Positions 39,486 to 49,153 of a stretch of 64,000 nucleotides of DNA are shown in pieces; position 1 is the first letter of the stretch; each line of letters begins with the position of its first letter. The notes below the pieces were generated by a model. That model ran no database searches. It was not told the origin of the DNA and saw only the letters and a program-made list of their open reading frames with translations. The stretch lies in NCBI RefSeq assembly GCF_000372725.1, contig NW_005196379.1:438247-502246 (forward strand). Reading direction: 5' to 3'. The translations under genes and the position numbers were made by a program. This stretch comes from Emiliania huxleyi CCMP1516 (lineage: Eukaryota; Haptophyta; Isochrysidales; Noelaerhabdaceae).

Positions 39486-40745
39486 TCATACTGCTTCCGA
39501 CCCTCCATCAGTATCCTGAGCGTCATCACCCTGTTGTCTACGCGGCGTGCGACGCTGTTCCGTGGCTTCCCTGCTTACTGCCTCCTGCTCCTTGCGCCTG
39601 ATCGTCACGCCGCTTGTCGCATAGTCCTCGAGCGCCTGCTCAAAGGTGCTGCGAAAGATCCACTCAAACTCGGCCAGCATCTGCGGCACCATCAACTGGT
39701 CCGCCTTGCCCGTGAAGCGCGCCTTCTCGATCGCGCGGCATGCCTCGGCGAGCACCTGCTTCGGCGGCAGGGAGCACTCGCGCGCCACCGGCGCCTCTCC
39801 CGCGATATCGTACACCTTGGCGCGGCTAGCTTGTGCCCTGCAGAACCGCCTCGGCAGCGCCTTGCCCTTCTCCGACGCCTGGCTCTCCGCCGCGGTGAGG
39901 TGCGCCAACACCGTCATGCTCACGCCTTGCTCGAAGATGCACCAGCCTCGCCCGCCCTCGCCTTCGTACGGCGTTGAGTTGTACTCGCCCGGTCCAAACC
40001 CAGTGCTGGCGCCGGGGGGGATGACTACATCGCGTTGCTGGAGAACGGCCGTTCCAGTCACACTCGCGTAGAAGGACCCCATGATCCCGTCTTCAATGAC
40101 GCGCTTGAAGATTGCAGCGTCCTCCTCGCTCCGCACCTCGCCGTTGGGCCCCTTTTGCGGAAGGCTACAAAAGTCCCAGAAGAGCCCGGTGTCGCTGGAG
40201 GTCGACAGTCCACGGAAGAGCCCCGCATCGCTGACTCCGGTGTCGCCGGCCGCCGCACTTGCCGTGTCGTAAGAGAGAAAGCGGCGGACGGCGGCAAGGG
40301 TGGTGCCATGAGGGTCCGGGTGCAGCGCCGTCAGCCAGCCGTGAGAGAGCGACAGGACAGACCGGTCGCCTCGCTCGAGCATTGCCACCGCCTCGTCACA
40401 AGGCACAAACGCTTCTGCCGGCAGGTCCTGACGCCTCTTCATGATGACGGCGCCAGAGGCATCGCGGTCGAGGTAGGCGTCGGAGGCGGGCGACGCCAGC
40501 CAGCTGCAGCGGAGCAGCCGCACCGAGCCGTCGCGAAGCCGGTCAGCGAGCGAGCCGTCAATCTTGGAGTCGGCGGCGGAGAGGATGGCGGAGAGGTCGA
40601 CGTCAGCGAGTGCGCGGCGGGTTTGCCGCAGCTTGAGGATCGAGTAGGCAGCGCCAGCGACGAGGCTGCCGAGCAGCAGGACTATCATGAGCGCCTCGAG
40701 GCCCACCCGCTCCTGCTCATATTTGTCAGCATCTGGTGGAAGCAT
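39486..40745 (-). CDS. membrane-anchored protein of a repeated algal family (FWDFCSLPQ type)
   Basis: Single-exon ORF; start ATG at 40745 (MLPPDADKYEQ); 419 aa. One membrane helix near the N-terminus (LEALMIVLLLGSLVAGAAYS). The core shows LSLSHGWLTALHPDPHGTTL, TGLFWDFCSLPQKGPNGE, GSFYASVTGTAVL and GRGWCIFEQGVS. This set (SxRWLTxxHPDPxG, FWDFxSLPQ, RGWCxFE) is a pattern I know from many protist and algal hypotheticals; it recalls TIR/HET-like signalling folds but the function is not established. The C-terminus is basic, helical and Gln-rich. Most likely anchored with the core facing the cytoplasm. Confidence 0.6.
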   Translation of the reverse strand: MLPPDADKYEQERVGLEALMIVLLLGSLVAGAAYSILKLRQTRRALADVDLSAILSAADSKIDGSLADRLRDGSVRLLRCSWLASPASDAYLDRDASGAVIMKRRQDLPAEAFVPCDEAVAMLERGDRSVLSLSHGWLTALHPDPHGTTLAAVRRFLSYDTASAAAGDTGVSDAGLFRGLSTSSDTGLFWDFCSLPQKGPNGEVRSEEDAAIFKRVIEDGIMGSFYASVTGTAVLQQRDVVIPPGASTGFGPGEYNSTPYEGEGGRGWCIFEQGVSMTVLAHLTAAESQASEKGKALPRRFCRAQASRAKVYDIAGEAPVARECSLPPKQVLAEACRAIEKARFTGKADQLMVPQMLAEFEWIFRSTFEQALEDYATSGVTIRRKEQEAVSREATEQRRTPRRQQGDDAQDTDGGSEAV

Positions 40746-40983
40746 TTTGCGTACTCGCAAACGTGAATTAGTCGACTACTCGTCGCCCTGAATGGTTGCC
40801 CAGGTTACTCAGGACACGATCCCGGCGTGAACACGACGAACTACCCTTCTCCGATGCACGCGCGGCACGCGCCACGGCGCGGCGCGTGCCGCCGTCTTTG
40901 TTTTAAGTAAAAAGTCGAATCAGAGCGGTGTCGGCGTTGTCCTGAGTTTTCTCCTTCGGACCGCCCAACCGGGACCGCTCCGG

Positions 40984-41350
40984 GACGCACGCCGGCGAAG
41001 CACCATCAAGCTGCTGTGCGGCCCCGGCATCGCCTCCCATGGCTTAGCTAGACTGAGATATATTGTGCACAAGGTTGGCCTCTACAATATATACACTGAC
41101 ACTCTACCTCCCAGAGCTCGTCCCGGTCCGCCACGGCCATCCTCGCACCTCGGCCTCCGGAGGGCCCCCGGCCGCGGCGCGGTGCGGCGGCGTCACAAAT
41201 CCGATAGAGAGAGAGATTTTTAGCGTTGTTTGTGTTTTGCAAAATCCGACCACAGAGCACCGGGACGCGGTCGGGCGATCTGAGGTCCAACTAGGCGTAT
41301 GCATTGCCCATCCAGGGCTATCACCTGGACCCATCAACAGGCGCCTGCGG
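40984..41350 (+). repeat. dispersed repeats shared with 55685-55745 and 61543-61793
   Basis: 40984-41042 (gccggcgaagcaccatcaag onward) matches 55685-55743. 41058-41350 matches 61543-61793: atattgtgcacaagg, ctcccagagctcgtcccggt and aactaggcgtatgcattgcc. Relative to that copy, this one has a 45-nt insertion (41205-41249) flanked by an 8-bp direct repeat aaatccga. Confidence 0.8.
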
Positions 41351-41444
41351 CGCCGTGGTCACGAGGTGTTGTTCACACCTGGGCAAGCATTCAGCACAGT
41401 ACTACTCGAGTAGTAGGCTGGGTGCACCAATAGAAAACTTCACA

Positions 41445-41513
41445 GCGGACGCCCAAGGGCGGGCGACGGCTAGCGCACCATCTCTGTGTGGTGGCGGCGT
41501 GCCGTCCTCCCAG
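41445..41513 (-). repeat. dispersed gene-upstream repeat, partial copy
   Basis: Reverse-orientation fragment (cggacgcccaagggcgggcg, tgtggtggcggcgtgccgtc) of the 6298-6702 repeat, ending 48 nt before the ATG of the fucosyltransferase-like gene. This is the one gene-proximal copy that points away from its gene. Confidence 0.7.
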
Positions 41514-41561
41514 CCGGTCCGTTCGCTGTCCTGAGGTTCGGCCTGTCCATTCAAGCTGTCC

Positions 41562-43533
41562 ATGAGCGACGCCGCGGTGCGCGCATACCTCGCCGAGCAC
41601 GGAGCTCCGTCGGCGGCGTCCGCGGCGCAGCAGGCCGCGCTCGACGCCTGCACCGTCGACCAGGTTCCGATCCTGCAGTTGCTCTATCAGCCGTGCGGCG
41701 CCGGCATGCACGGCTTCGCGTGTGGTGTTCGGTGGGGCGTCGACGAGGAGTTCCTCCCGTCCCCTCGCCGCTGGCTCCGCCAGTGGGGCCGGCCGCACGC
41801 GGCGCTTTGCCAGCGCGGCTTCTTTGCTGCCCTTGCCGCCGTCCTCACGCGCGCCCACTGGGAGCAAGAGTGGGACGCGCAGCCCTTTCGCATCGCAGCG
41901 GTGCCGCCCCGCACAATGGGCAAGATGGTGCATCAGCTGGCGACGGCAAACTACTACCACTTCACCCTTGGCCCGAGGCAGCGGCCGGCGCTGCGCGGCT
42001 CGCCTGCGCCCGGCTCGCGCTTCCGGCCGCTTCCCCAGCCGGGCTTCCGGTGGAACGTGCTCGACTTTGGCGGGGGCGGGCGCGAGGAGATCGACTTTGA
42101 GCGGCTCAGCAGCATGCCCGGCAACGTCTTCTCCCGCCCGCTCGCCGCGGGCCGCCGCTGCGCCGCCGTCCGCGCCGCGTGGCACTGCCTCTGGCACCGC
42201 TTCCCGAGCCAGCCCCTCCCGCACGTGCCTGCGAGAGGGACGGCGGTGGCGCAGGCGGCGGAGGCGCTCTACAACGCCTCCCTCGCCGGCGAGCAGCCCG
42301 GAGGGATGATGCAGTACGTCGCCGCCACAAGTGTCTTTGGCGCCTTCACGCAGCCCACACAGGCGCCGCTTGCACGCCCTCGTCCACGGCACACGACAGA
42401 CGGCACACGACGCACGTCCACGGCACACGCCTCACGACTCACGGTCCACGACACACCTCCCTCGCCCTCGCCCGCCACCCGTCCGAGGACGACCTTGGCT
42501 CCAGGCCTCGGCCCCCACCCCGGCCCACGCCCCCCTCCTCGCCCTCCTCGCCCTCCTCACCCTCCTCGCCCTCCTCAGGCCGTGCGCGACTACCTCGCAG
42601 AGCACCTGCGGGCGGTCTGCCACGTCGGGGGGCCCTACTGCGGCGGCGGCGGCGGCGACGCGGAGCGCACGCCCGTCGCGGCGGTGCACGTGCGGCAGGG
42701 CGACTCGTGCGACCGCAAGGTGGACGAGCCAGGCCCGTGGAACGCGATGTGGCGGCCGGACCCGAAGCGGCCGGGCAAGCTCACGCGCGAAGGCGTCGGC
42801 CGGCGCTGCTACTCGTGGCGCGTGTACCGCCAGCAGCTGCAGACCCTCCGCGCAAAGTACGGCGTGCGGACGGTGCTGCTCGCCACCGACGACCACACCG
42901 GCGAGGTCGTGCGCGCGCTGCAGGGCGAACGCGACTTCAACTGGGTCCCCGTCTCGCCCCGCCTCGCCGACAGCAGCTCCGCTGCCGGTCGACGAGTGAT
43001 CAGCTGGTCGACCCCGCTCTAGGTCTACCTCGACTACCCGCGGCAGCAGTTCCGCAAGCGCGCGTGGATGGAGTTCCGGTCCGACCTCGACGAGAACGCG
43101 CCCTTCTCGCTCGCGGCGGAGCTCGAGCTCCTCTCGACCGCAGACCTCTTCGTCGGCAGCATGGGCTCGCACACGTCCCGCTCCGTCTACATGCGGATGG
43201 TCTCCTCCTCGCGCACCTCCCAGCTACCGCCCTTCATCTCGGTCGACGGGTACGGACTCTGCTGCGACTTCACCGAGGAGTGTGGTGTGAACAGCGTCTC
43301 TTCACACCTCTAGCTGTGAACAGGTACGGACTCTGCTGCGACTTCACCGAGGAGTGTGGTGTGAACAGCGTCTCTTCACACCTCTAGCTGTGAACAGGTA
43401 CGGACTCTGCTGCGACTTCACCGAGGAGTGCACGCGCGAGCAGGTTCGCGGCCGCGCCCGGCCGGTGCGCGAGTGCATCTACCGATTCGGCGCGGTGACG
43501 GGCGGGGAGCAGTGGATGTACCACCGGGGGTGA
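41562..43533 (+). CDS. fucosyltransferase-like glycosyltransferase (GT23/FUT8-type)
   Basis: Model: exon 41562 to ~42332; Pro-rich intron to 42578 (acceptor CTCAG); exon 42579-42995; 27-nt intron 42996-43022 (GTGATC...CTCTAG); exon 43023-43249; intron of two 74-bp tandem units 43250-43397; exon 43398-43533. Frames agree at every junction after 42579. Catalytic-domain signs: VAAVHVRQGDSCDRKVDEPG (VxxHxRxGD nucleotide-sugar motif), VLLATDDHTGEV, then STADLFVGSMGSHTSRSVYM, matching the closing motif of alpha-1,6-/O-fucosyltransferases. A Cys-rich tail (GLCCDFTEECTREQ) follows. Would act in the Golgi on glycans, although no signal anchor is seen at the chosen start. Without the 27-nt intron there is an in-frame stop, so a pseudogene is the alternative. 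Confidence 0.65.
43250..43431 (+). repeat. 74-bp tandem units that begin GT and end AG
   Basis: Units at 43250-43323 and 43324-43397 are identical and followed by a third partial copy (33 bp, gtacggactctgctgcgact onward) that continues as coding sequence. Each unit is GTACGG...GAACAG, so both together, or each alone, can be removed as an intron, leaving the frame intact. The extra 41 nt hold a ggtgtgaa/ttcacacc hairpin. Confidence 0.8.
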
Positions 43534-43795
43534 GGTCTCAGCGACCGGCGATGTGTGTGAAAATGGGTTGAGAGGCGGGCAGAGCGCCTGTCTCAGCGGC
43601 AGCCGGCGGGGTCCTTCGTCGTCAGCACAGTGACAGTCAGACACGCAAAGCCCAGGTTTGGGGCTCCTCTAGCCGGAAGGGGTCGGCGGTAGCCTCTCTT
43701 CTACCGAGGAAGGAGAGAAGAAAAACACCGGGCCGGTCGAGTCGACTGTCTCAATCGCCGCACGGCGCGCGCGGCGGCGACCGCCAGCTTCACAT

Positions 43796-44371
43796 ATGCA
43801 GTGCGCCGTGTGTCCTTCCAGCCCCGCAGCGATGGCTCTGAGCCTACCCTGCAGCCACGTGATGTGCGCCTCGTGTGCGGCGTCGGCGCTGGGCCGCACA
43901 CGCCGCTGTCCTGTGTGTGACGCAACCGCCACGTCAGCAGCGCCTGCAGAGCCGTCAGCGAGCACAGTTGTCATCAAGCACAATGGCGCCGCCTTTACTC
44001 TCGGCGTCGTGGACGATGAGCCGCTCTATCCGCTGTGCGTCTCTGTGTGGCGCTACCCCGCTGGCCGCGTCAAGCTCATCTCGCGCGGCACGGTGCTAAA
44101 GCGGGAGGAGGCGCGTGCAGTCCCAGGCATGGTGCTGCAGTTGATGGCATCCAGCGGCGCGATCGAGCCAGTCGCGATCCCTAGACTGCGGGTGCGATCC
44201 GCGGAGTGGTGGGAGGCGGCCACCGGCTTCCTGCGAGCGACGTGGACGGCACTGCCCGCCCGCGGCCACTGGCTGTCGTGGATGTGGCGGTTGGTGAGTA
44301 CCGTCACCCTCTTCTTTCGCTCCCTCATCGCACCGATGCCTCCGCCGGCACCTCGCGAAGGGCCGCGGTAG
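43796..44371 (+). CDS. RING-finger E3 ligase with ubiquitin-like segment and membrane tail
   Basis: Single-exon ORF of 191 aa. A perfect C3HC4 RING at the N-terminus: C3, C6, C19, H21, C24, C27, C38, C41. Residues ~58-118 resemble a ubiquitin-like fold (VVIKHNGAAFTLGVVDDEPL, VKLISRGTVLKREEARAVPG, MVLQLMAS). Near the C-terminus a hydrophobic helix (WLSWMWRLVSTVTLFF) may anchor it in a membrane. RING proteins bring an E2 to a substrate; the built-in ubiquitin-like part might regulate the ligase. Start is the first ATG, two residues before the first zinc ligand. Confidence 0.8.
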   Translation: MQCAVCPSSPAAMALSLPCSHVMCASCAASALGRTRRCPVCDATATSAAPAEPSASTVVIKHNGAAFTLGVVDDEPLYPLCVSVWRYPAGRVKLISRGTVLKREEARAVPGMVLQLMASSGAIEPVAIPRLRVRSAEWWEAATGFLRATWTALPARGHWLSWMWRLVSTVTLFFRSLIAPMPPPAPREGPR

Positions 44372-44805
44372 GGGAGATATTGCAGTCGCAGTGGCCGCCC
44401 TGCGCGTGAGCGTTTTCGCGCGGCTGCGAGAGCCTCTCAGCCGCGCGCGTACTTTTCTCGAATCACAGTCAGCCGCGCTCGCGCCCTAGTGGCGCGTTCG
44501 AGAGATTTTGCATTTTCCTTGGTATGCGTTGAGCACCGCCGTGTACGAGGCGATAACACATGAGACATGTGTACGTTGGGCTTGGCGCTTTGCGCGCGTA
44601 CGTCAGTAGGGGTTCACACTCTGGGCCGGCGCGGGGGCCCCCGGCCCACACCGTGCGCCGCGCAGCAGTGCGGAAACGGGGCTCCGGCTCTCAGAGTCTC
44701 TCAGAGCACCGACTTCCCGATTGATCACGGTTGATCAGAGGGCAGATTTGGAGAGATCTCGAGGAGTACATACAGATAGACCCTCCAATCATCAGAAAAC
44801 TCCAA
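44372..44805. other. intergenic region with GC hairpin
   Basis: Gene-free. A 10-bp stem cgcgcggctg (44417-44426) pairs with 44438-44447, followed by tttt; it is 46 nt past the RING gene stop. A role in 3' end formation is not established in this kind of genome. Confidence 0.4.
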
Positions 44806-45313
44806 CCTGATCGGTCGTACTGACCGCCGACAGATCACTCCAGACAGCAGACAGGCCGACGTCTGCACGCGGCCGGCCGGGCGAGAGGCTTGACACGATC
44901 CGACCCTGCGACCCTGACGCTGCTGCTCTAGCTATCAGCCATGCACTGCTGACTGCTGCCACAATGTGCGACCTGTGCTGGCCCACTTGGCGGCCTTCCC
45001 GGTCAGTGGTGAGGCGCAGTTCAGAGCTGTCGATGGCGCGATGCCGCACTGGTCCCACATTGGTGACACGAGACCACCAAGTTTGCCGGTCCAAGAGAGA
45101 GGCACCGGCGCTGTCCTGAGAAGGTGCGTGGTCCCTCTTGACTGCCCATGCGCGCGAGGCTGTGTAGGCATAGCCTCGAGAGTGCCAGCAGCCCATCCGA
45201 GGTGACGCGCATTGCGCCAGAAGCGTGCACGCAGCTGGAAGGACACCTTCCTACTGGCCGTACGATCAGGTCGTCACTGAATGCTTAATACTAAGGCCGC
45301 GAGCTATGCAGGT
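44806..45313 (+). repeat. dispersed repeat module A, copy 2
   Basis: Same sequence as 12157-12677 with small indels and scattered substitutions. It is directly followed by module B. Confidence 0.8.
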
Positions 45314-45500
45314 GATCAATTGTGCATCATGGCACGGTCAGCTGCGCCGACAGGCTGTCGCAAGGCGTGATAGCATGGCCGCAAGTACGCCGAATTCCCA
45401 TGAAAACAAGTAAAAAATTGCGAAAAAAGAAAAAAGTCGAAAAAATCGGCGCCTGCGGCGGGCCATGGGACCCCATCTCCCCCCCGCATGGACACCCTCT
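45314..45500 (+). repeat. dispersed repeat module B, copy 2
   Basis: Matches 11215-11600 without the ~130-bp insertion seen there; contains cgtgatagcatgg, the a-rich catgaaaacaagtaaaaaat stretch, and ggcgcctgcggcgggccatg. Confidence 0.7.
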
Positions 45501-45619
45501 GGGCCCCCCGCGCCGGCCCGACGCTGCCGCGCGCGACTTTGCGCGCGAGGCGGCGCAGAGCTTGAAAACGGCAGTGTTTGTTTGTTCGTGTGTGTGTGCG
45601 TGGTTGAGACCACATTGCG

Positions 45620-45967
45620 ATTCGTCCCTGTCTCACTCTCAGCGTCTCAGCGTGTCTCAATAGATCCATCACTCCGTCTCACTTCCGTCTCACTGCAGTC
45701 TCTTACTGCCTTCTCGTCCGTCTCAGCGCGGCAGGCTCCCGAGAGTGCCCGACAGCGCCCGAGAGCGCCCGGGAGTGCCCGAGAGTGCCCGAGAGTGCCC
45801 AGATTGCCCGAGAGTACCCGTGCAACGTCGTGATGTGGTCGGGGCAGTGGGAGGCGCCCGAGAATACCCGATTGCCCGAGGTTGCGTGCTTGGGCTCCTG
45901 CCACTGCCCCATTACGGAGCAAACTATTGAGACACGAGGGGACGCTGAGAGTGAGACAGGGACGAAT
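45620..45967. mobile_element. MITE-like element with 44-bp terminal inverted repeats
   Basis: attcgtccctgtctcactct at 45620-45663 is repeated in reverse complement at 45924-45967 with about three mismatches. The interior has a ~10-bp minisatellite (cccgagagtg units, 45735-45810). No coding capacity. Target-site duplication not clear. Confidence 0.65.
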
Positions 45968-45999
45968 TCACGTGAGACTGAGACGAATCCCCGAAATTT

Positions 46000-46086
46000 C
46001 CGTTTTTGCTCGCCTTCCCTGGGAGCCCGAGTTGCGTGACTGTCTCTGTGCGATTTCGGGCCCGGGGCTGTGCGTTATGAAGACGC
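46000..46086 (-). repeat. dispersed repeat shared with 8915-9010
   Basis: Contains gtgactgtctctgtgcgatt and tcgggcccgggg, the reverse complement of 8915-9010. It covers the possible ATG (46077) of the next ORF. Confidence 0.7.
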
Positions 46087-47420
46087 CGTTGCGAAGTGCA
46101 AAGCGCCGCGCTGTCAAAGCTCACATGCCGTCCACACGCTGCGAAATCAACCCTCAGGCAAACGTGCTCATCTACGACGACACGAGAAATGACAGCTTCA
46201 CCGCGTGGGAGAGACAGTTCTGGGCGTGGTGGTCGTCGGAGGACGCCTCCGTGCGGCCACAGCTGGTCACTGCGCTCGAGCTGCGTGCCTGCCGCCTCGA
46301 CGATTACGGCGCACTCCACACGTGGGTCCATCCCGCAGGCAGCGCGAATCAGAGCCTCGACGATGCTACGCGGCGAAGCGTGTTGGGGCTAGCTGCGCGC
46401 GGCGCGCTGTTTGTCGGATCATTTGACAGCGCGGCGCTCCTCGGCCTCTTCGACGCGCCGCTGGAGCGTCCTTCCGACCTCGCGGGGCTTGCGGCGAACG
46501 GCAGCAGCACGGTGAGGCTGACACCTACTCGGGTGCCAAGCGAGGAGCGGCGCGCTGTCTACCTCGGTGGGGCCACGCTCGACGGCGAGGAGCAGGCAGG
46601 GGGGCAGGCGACCGCCCCTCCACCTCTGCCCCCGGGCGGGTCTGTGGCCGCCATCTTCTCCGGCCTGTCGAGGGCGCTGCCCGCCGTCGTGCGGGTGCGG
46701 CCTCCGGAAGGAGCCGCGCACCTGCTCTGCTCGTCGGTCCTCCTGACGGCGAGGCCGAGGGACGGCTCGGACTCCCTGCTGGGACTCGTGGACGCAAGCA
46801 AGAACTACGAGCTCCGCCGCGCCCTGATCGCAGCGGAGCTCACGCACGGCGCGGCGGAGCGGCAGAAGGCGGCGGTGCTCACCTTTGTTACCGGCTCGCT
46901 CGGCCTCGTCGCGGCGGCGATCCTCCTCCTCCTCCTCACGCCCCTCCTCTGCCGCCTCTGCCGCCGCGGGCCGCCCTGCCCTCGCGCCGGCGATCCGCCA
47001 CCGCGGCGTGGCAGCGGGAGCAAACTCGTCTGCAAAAGAGTCTCTCTCTTTCTTTTGCGGATAGGCGCGGCCAAGGGCGCACCGGCGCGCGGGGCATCTC
47101 CGGCGCTGGCGCGGCTGCGCCGCTGGGTCTCGTCCACTGCGGTCTGCGCGCTCCAACGCCACACTCCCAAAGAGTCCCGCTCCTCCATCATGAGCGCGCG
47201 GGCTGCGTTGGGTTTAGGCACCGACGCCTCTGATCATGAGCCCCGTGGAGCGGGTCGACTCGACCGCGGAGCTCACATCGTCCGCATGATCTCATGGCTT
47301 TACCTCATGGCTTTACCTCATGGCTCGAACCGCGCGCGCCGGCGCGCCGCTGCGGTCGGTTGGTCGTGGCAGCCGAGATCCTCATCCTGGCCGAAGTCAT
47401 TGTGCCGAAGTAGGAGCTAG
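46077..47420 (+). CDS. single-pass membrane protein, possible glutamine-amidotransferase-like domain
   Basis: ORF open from a repeat; candidate starts are 46077 (in the repeat) or 46125 (MPSTRCEINPQ). Residues after the start read like a class I amidotransferase-like fold as in BPL-N proteins (VLIYDDTRNDSFTAWERQFW, LHTWVHPAGSANQSLDDATR, GALFVGSFDSAALLGLFD), but the usual nucleophile Cys position holds Ser/Asp, so activity is doubtful. A membrane helix follows (VTFVTGSLGLVAAAILLLLL-like) with a basic Cys-rich flank. After about 47027 the coding frame is uncertain: a pyrimidine-rich stretch ending GGATAG could be a very short intron. The long tail to 47420 may not be coding. Confidence 0.45.
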   Translation: MKTPLRSAKRRAVKAHMPSTRCEINPQANVLIYDDTRNDSFTAWERQFWAWWSSEDASVRPQLVTALELRACRLDDYGALHTWVHPAGSANQSLDDATRRSVLGLAARGALFVGSFDSAALLGLFDAPLERPSDLAGLAANGSSTVRLTPTRVPSEERRAVYLGGATLDGEEQAGGQATAPPPLPPGGSVAAIFSGLSRALPAVVRVRPPEGAAHLLCSSVLLTARPRDGSDSLLGLVDASKNYELRRALIAAELTHGAAERQKAAVLTFVTGSLGLVAAAILLLLLTPLLCRLCRRGPPCPRAGDPPPRRGSGSKLVCKRVSLFLLRIGAAKGAPARGASPALARLRRWVSSTAVCALQRHTPKESRSSIMSARAALGLGTDASDHEPRGAGRLDRGAHIVRMISWLYLMALPHGSNRARRRAAAVGWSWQPRSSSWPKSLCRSRS

Positions 47421-47856
47421 AGTAGGAGTCAGACAGCGCAGCAGAGGAGAGTCGCACGGCTCCCTCTCTCTTTCGGGGCACTGGCCTTTGCCCACTTTCT
47501 TCCTTGTGCTACTGACGTTAACGAGAGACAGACGAGAGAGCCTGAGCGCTGAGGGTGGTGTGGCGGCGGTTGTGTGTGGTCGGTCGTGCTCGGTCTACCC
47601 GCTCTCTCTCTCTCGTCAACTTCAAGTTCATTCATTCAGTGCGAAAAAGAAATCAAGCGCCAGGTTGGTCAGCTTGCTGTCTGTGGGCCCGAGAGCGATA
47701 TGCCATGTGCGCCTTGCGTTTGTTTCATTACATCGAGGTTAGGTTAGGGGTATGGGTGGACGCGGGACAGAATGAAATGATCGAAGGCTCGCTCAAAAAG
47801 AAAATCATCGTGCGCAGGTTGGTCACTCTCACTGGCCCCTACACACATGTGCTGCC
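47421..47856. other. intergenic region
   Basis: Gene-free; a ct-rich patch (47590-47605) and nothing else I can name. Promoter of the long downstream gene expected here. Confidence 0.4.
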
Positions 47857-49063
47857 ATGAGCGAGCAGGGGCTGTGCCCGGAGCGGGCCCCGGTGGCCAG
47901 GCGGCGCTCTGCTCGGCGCGCCTCGCGGGCCGCCCACGCGGCGCCTCATGTCACCCAGGCGTCGGTGGACGCTGCGGCTTCAGTCGCAGCTGACCGTATT
48001 GCGGGAAACCGCCGGTCCGAACCCACGCATGACGGTGCCGTTCGCAGCCGCTACGGCTCCCCTCCCGTCTGGGCCGAGGTTGCGTCGGGCTCCAGTGCTC
48101 GTGCCCACGCGCAGCGCATCGGGCGGGAGGCGATCGAAGGGGAGCGCGTGGGCGGCGGCGGCAGACGGCACGCCGTAAGGGAAGGGGAGCCGCAACGGCG
48201 CAGCGGCAGCGGGCAGACGGTGGCGTCAGCGTCTCAAGCAGAGGAGCTGCGGGTGACCGCGTCACTTGGCATGACGCCGCAGTACGCGGCCGAGCCCGGC
48301 GCGGCTGCGCGCCAGCAGCGCTCGCTGCGACGCGCGGCGGTGGCGGCGGCGGCGGCGGCGGTCTCGCACCCACCCGGCCTGTCGCGTAGCCGGGACACGG
48401 CCGCCTCGGAGGACTTCTGCAGTGATCGCGCGGCGGGGGTCTCCTCTGCTGGCAGCGAAGGCGTCGCCACGGCACCCTGCGCTGGCGCGGGCGAGGAGCT
48501 TGCTGCTGCGCCCGACTATGCGACGCACCGGATGGCGGCAATCGCGTCGGCGCTGGCGCAGGGGGGCGGTGGGTCGGCGGCGCTGCAGCAGGAGCTGCAG
48601 CACGCGCTCGCGTGGCAGGCGACGCGCGGCCAGTACCCTCCCCCGCCGGCCATCTTCGGCCATGCCTCCGGGGTGGCTGTACCTGGAGGGCTGGCTGTGC
48701 CTGGAGGGCTGGCTGTGCCTGGAGGGCTAGCTGTGCCTGGAGGGCTAGTGTCTCCAGTGCCTCCGGGGGGCGCGCCGCTCGGCGTGCCGGGGGTGGGCGG
48801 GGAGGTCTACGCCCTGGGGGAGGGGCACCTCCGCCCGCTCGGCCCCCGCGCCCTCGCCCCCGCCGGCCTGCCTCCCACCGCAGACAGCAGCCTCCTTGCC
48901 TCCTTCCCGGCGCCGCTGCTCGTGCCGCAGCTCGCGCAGGCGCAGCTCACGCAGGCGCAGCTCGCCTACCCCGACGGCGGCGTGGCCGGAGGCTTGCTCT
49001 ACGCTGGCAGCGGTGCGTCGCTCGGTGCGCCGCCATCGCTTTGCCCCCCCCCCCACCACCACC

Positions 49064-49153
<90 letters not shown>

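Noticed and set aside
44417-44452. Rho-independent-type terminator after the RING gene
   Set aside because: A GC hairpin followed by T is not a known terminator for nuclear Pol II genes; recorded only as a hairpin.
45882-46076. Upstream extension of the membrane-protein ORF at 46077
   Set aside because: It translates a MITE-like element end and a dispersed repeat, so it is unlikely to be coding.
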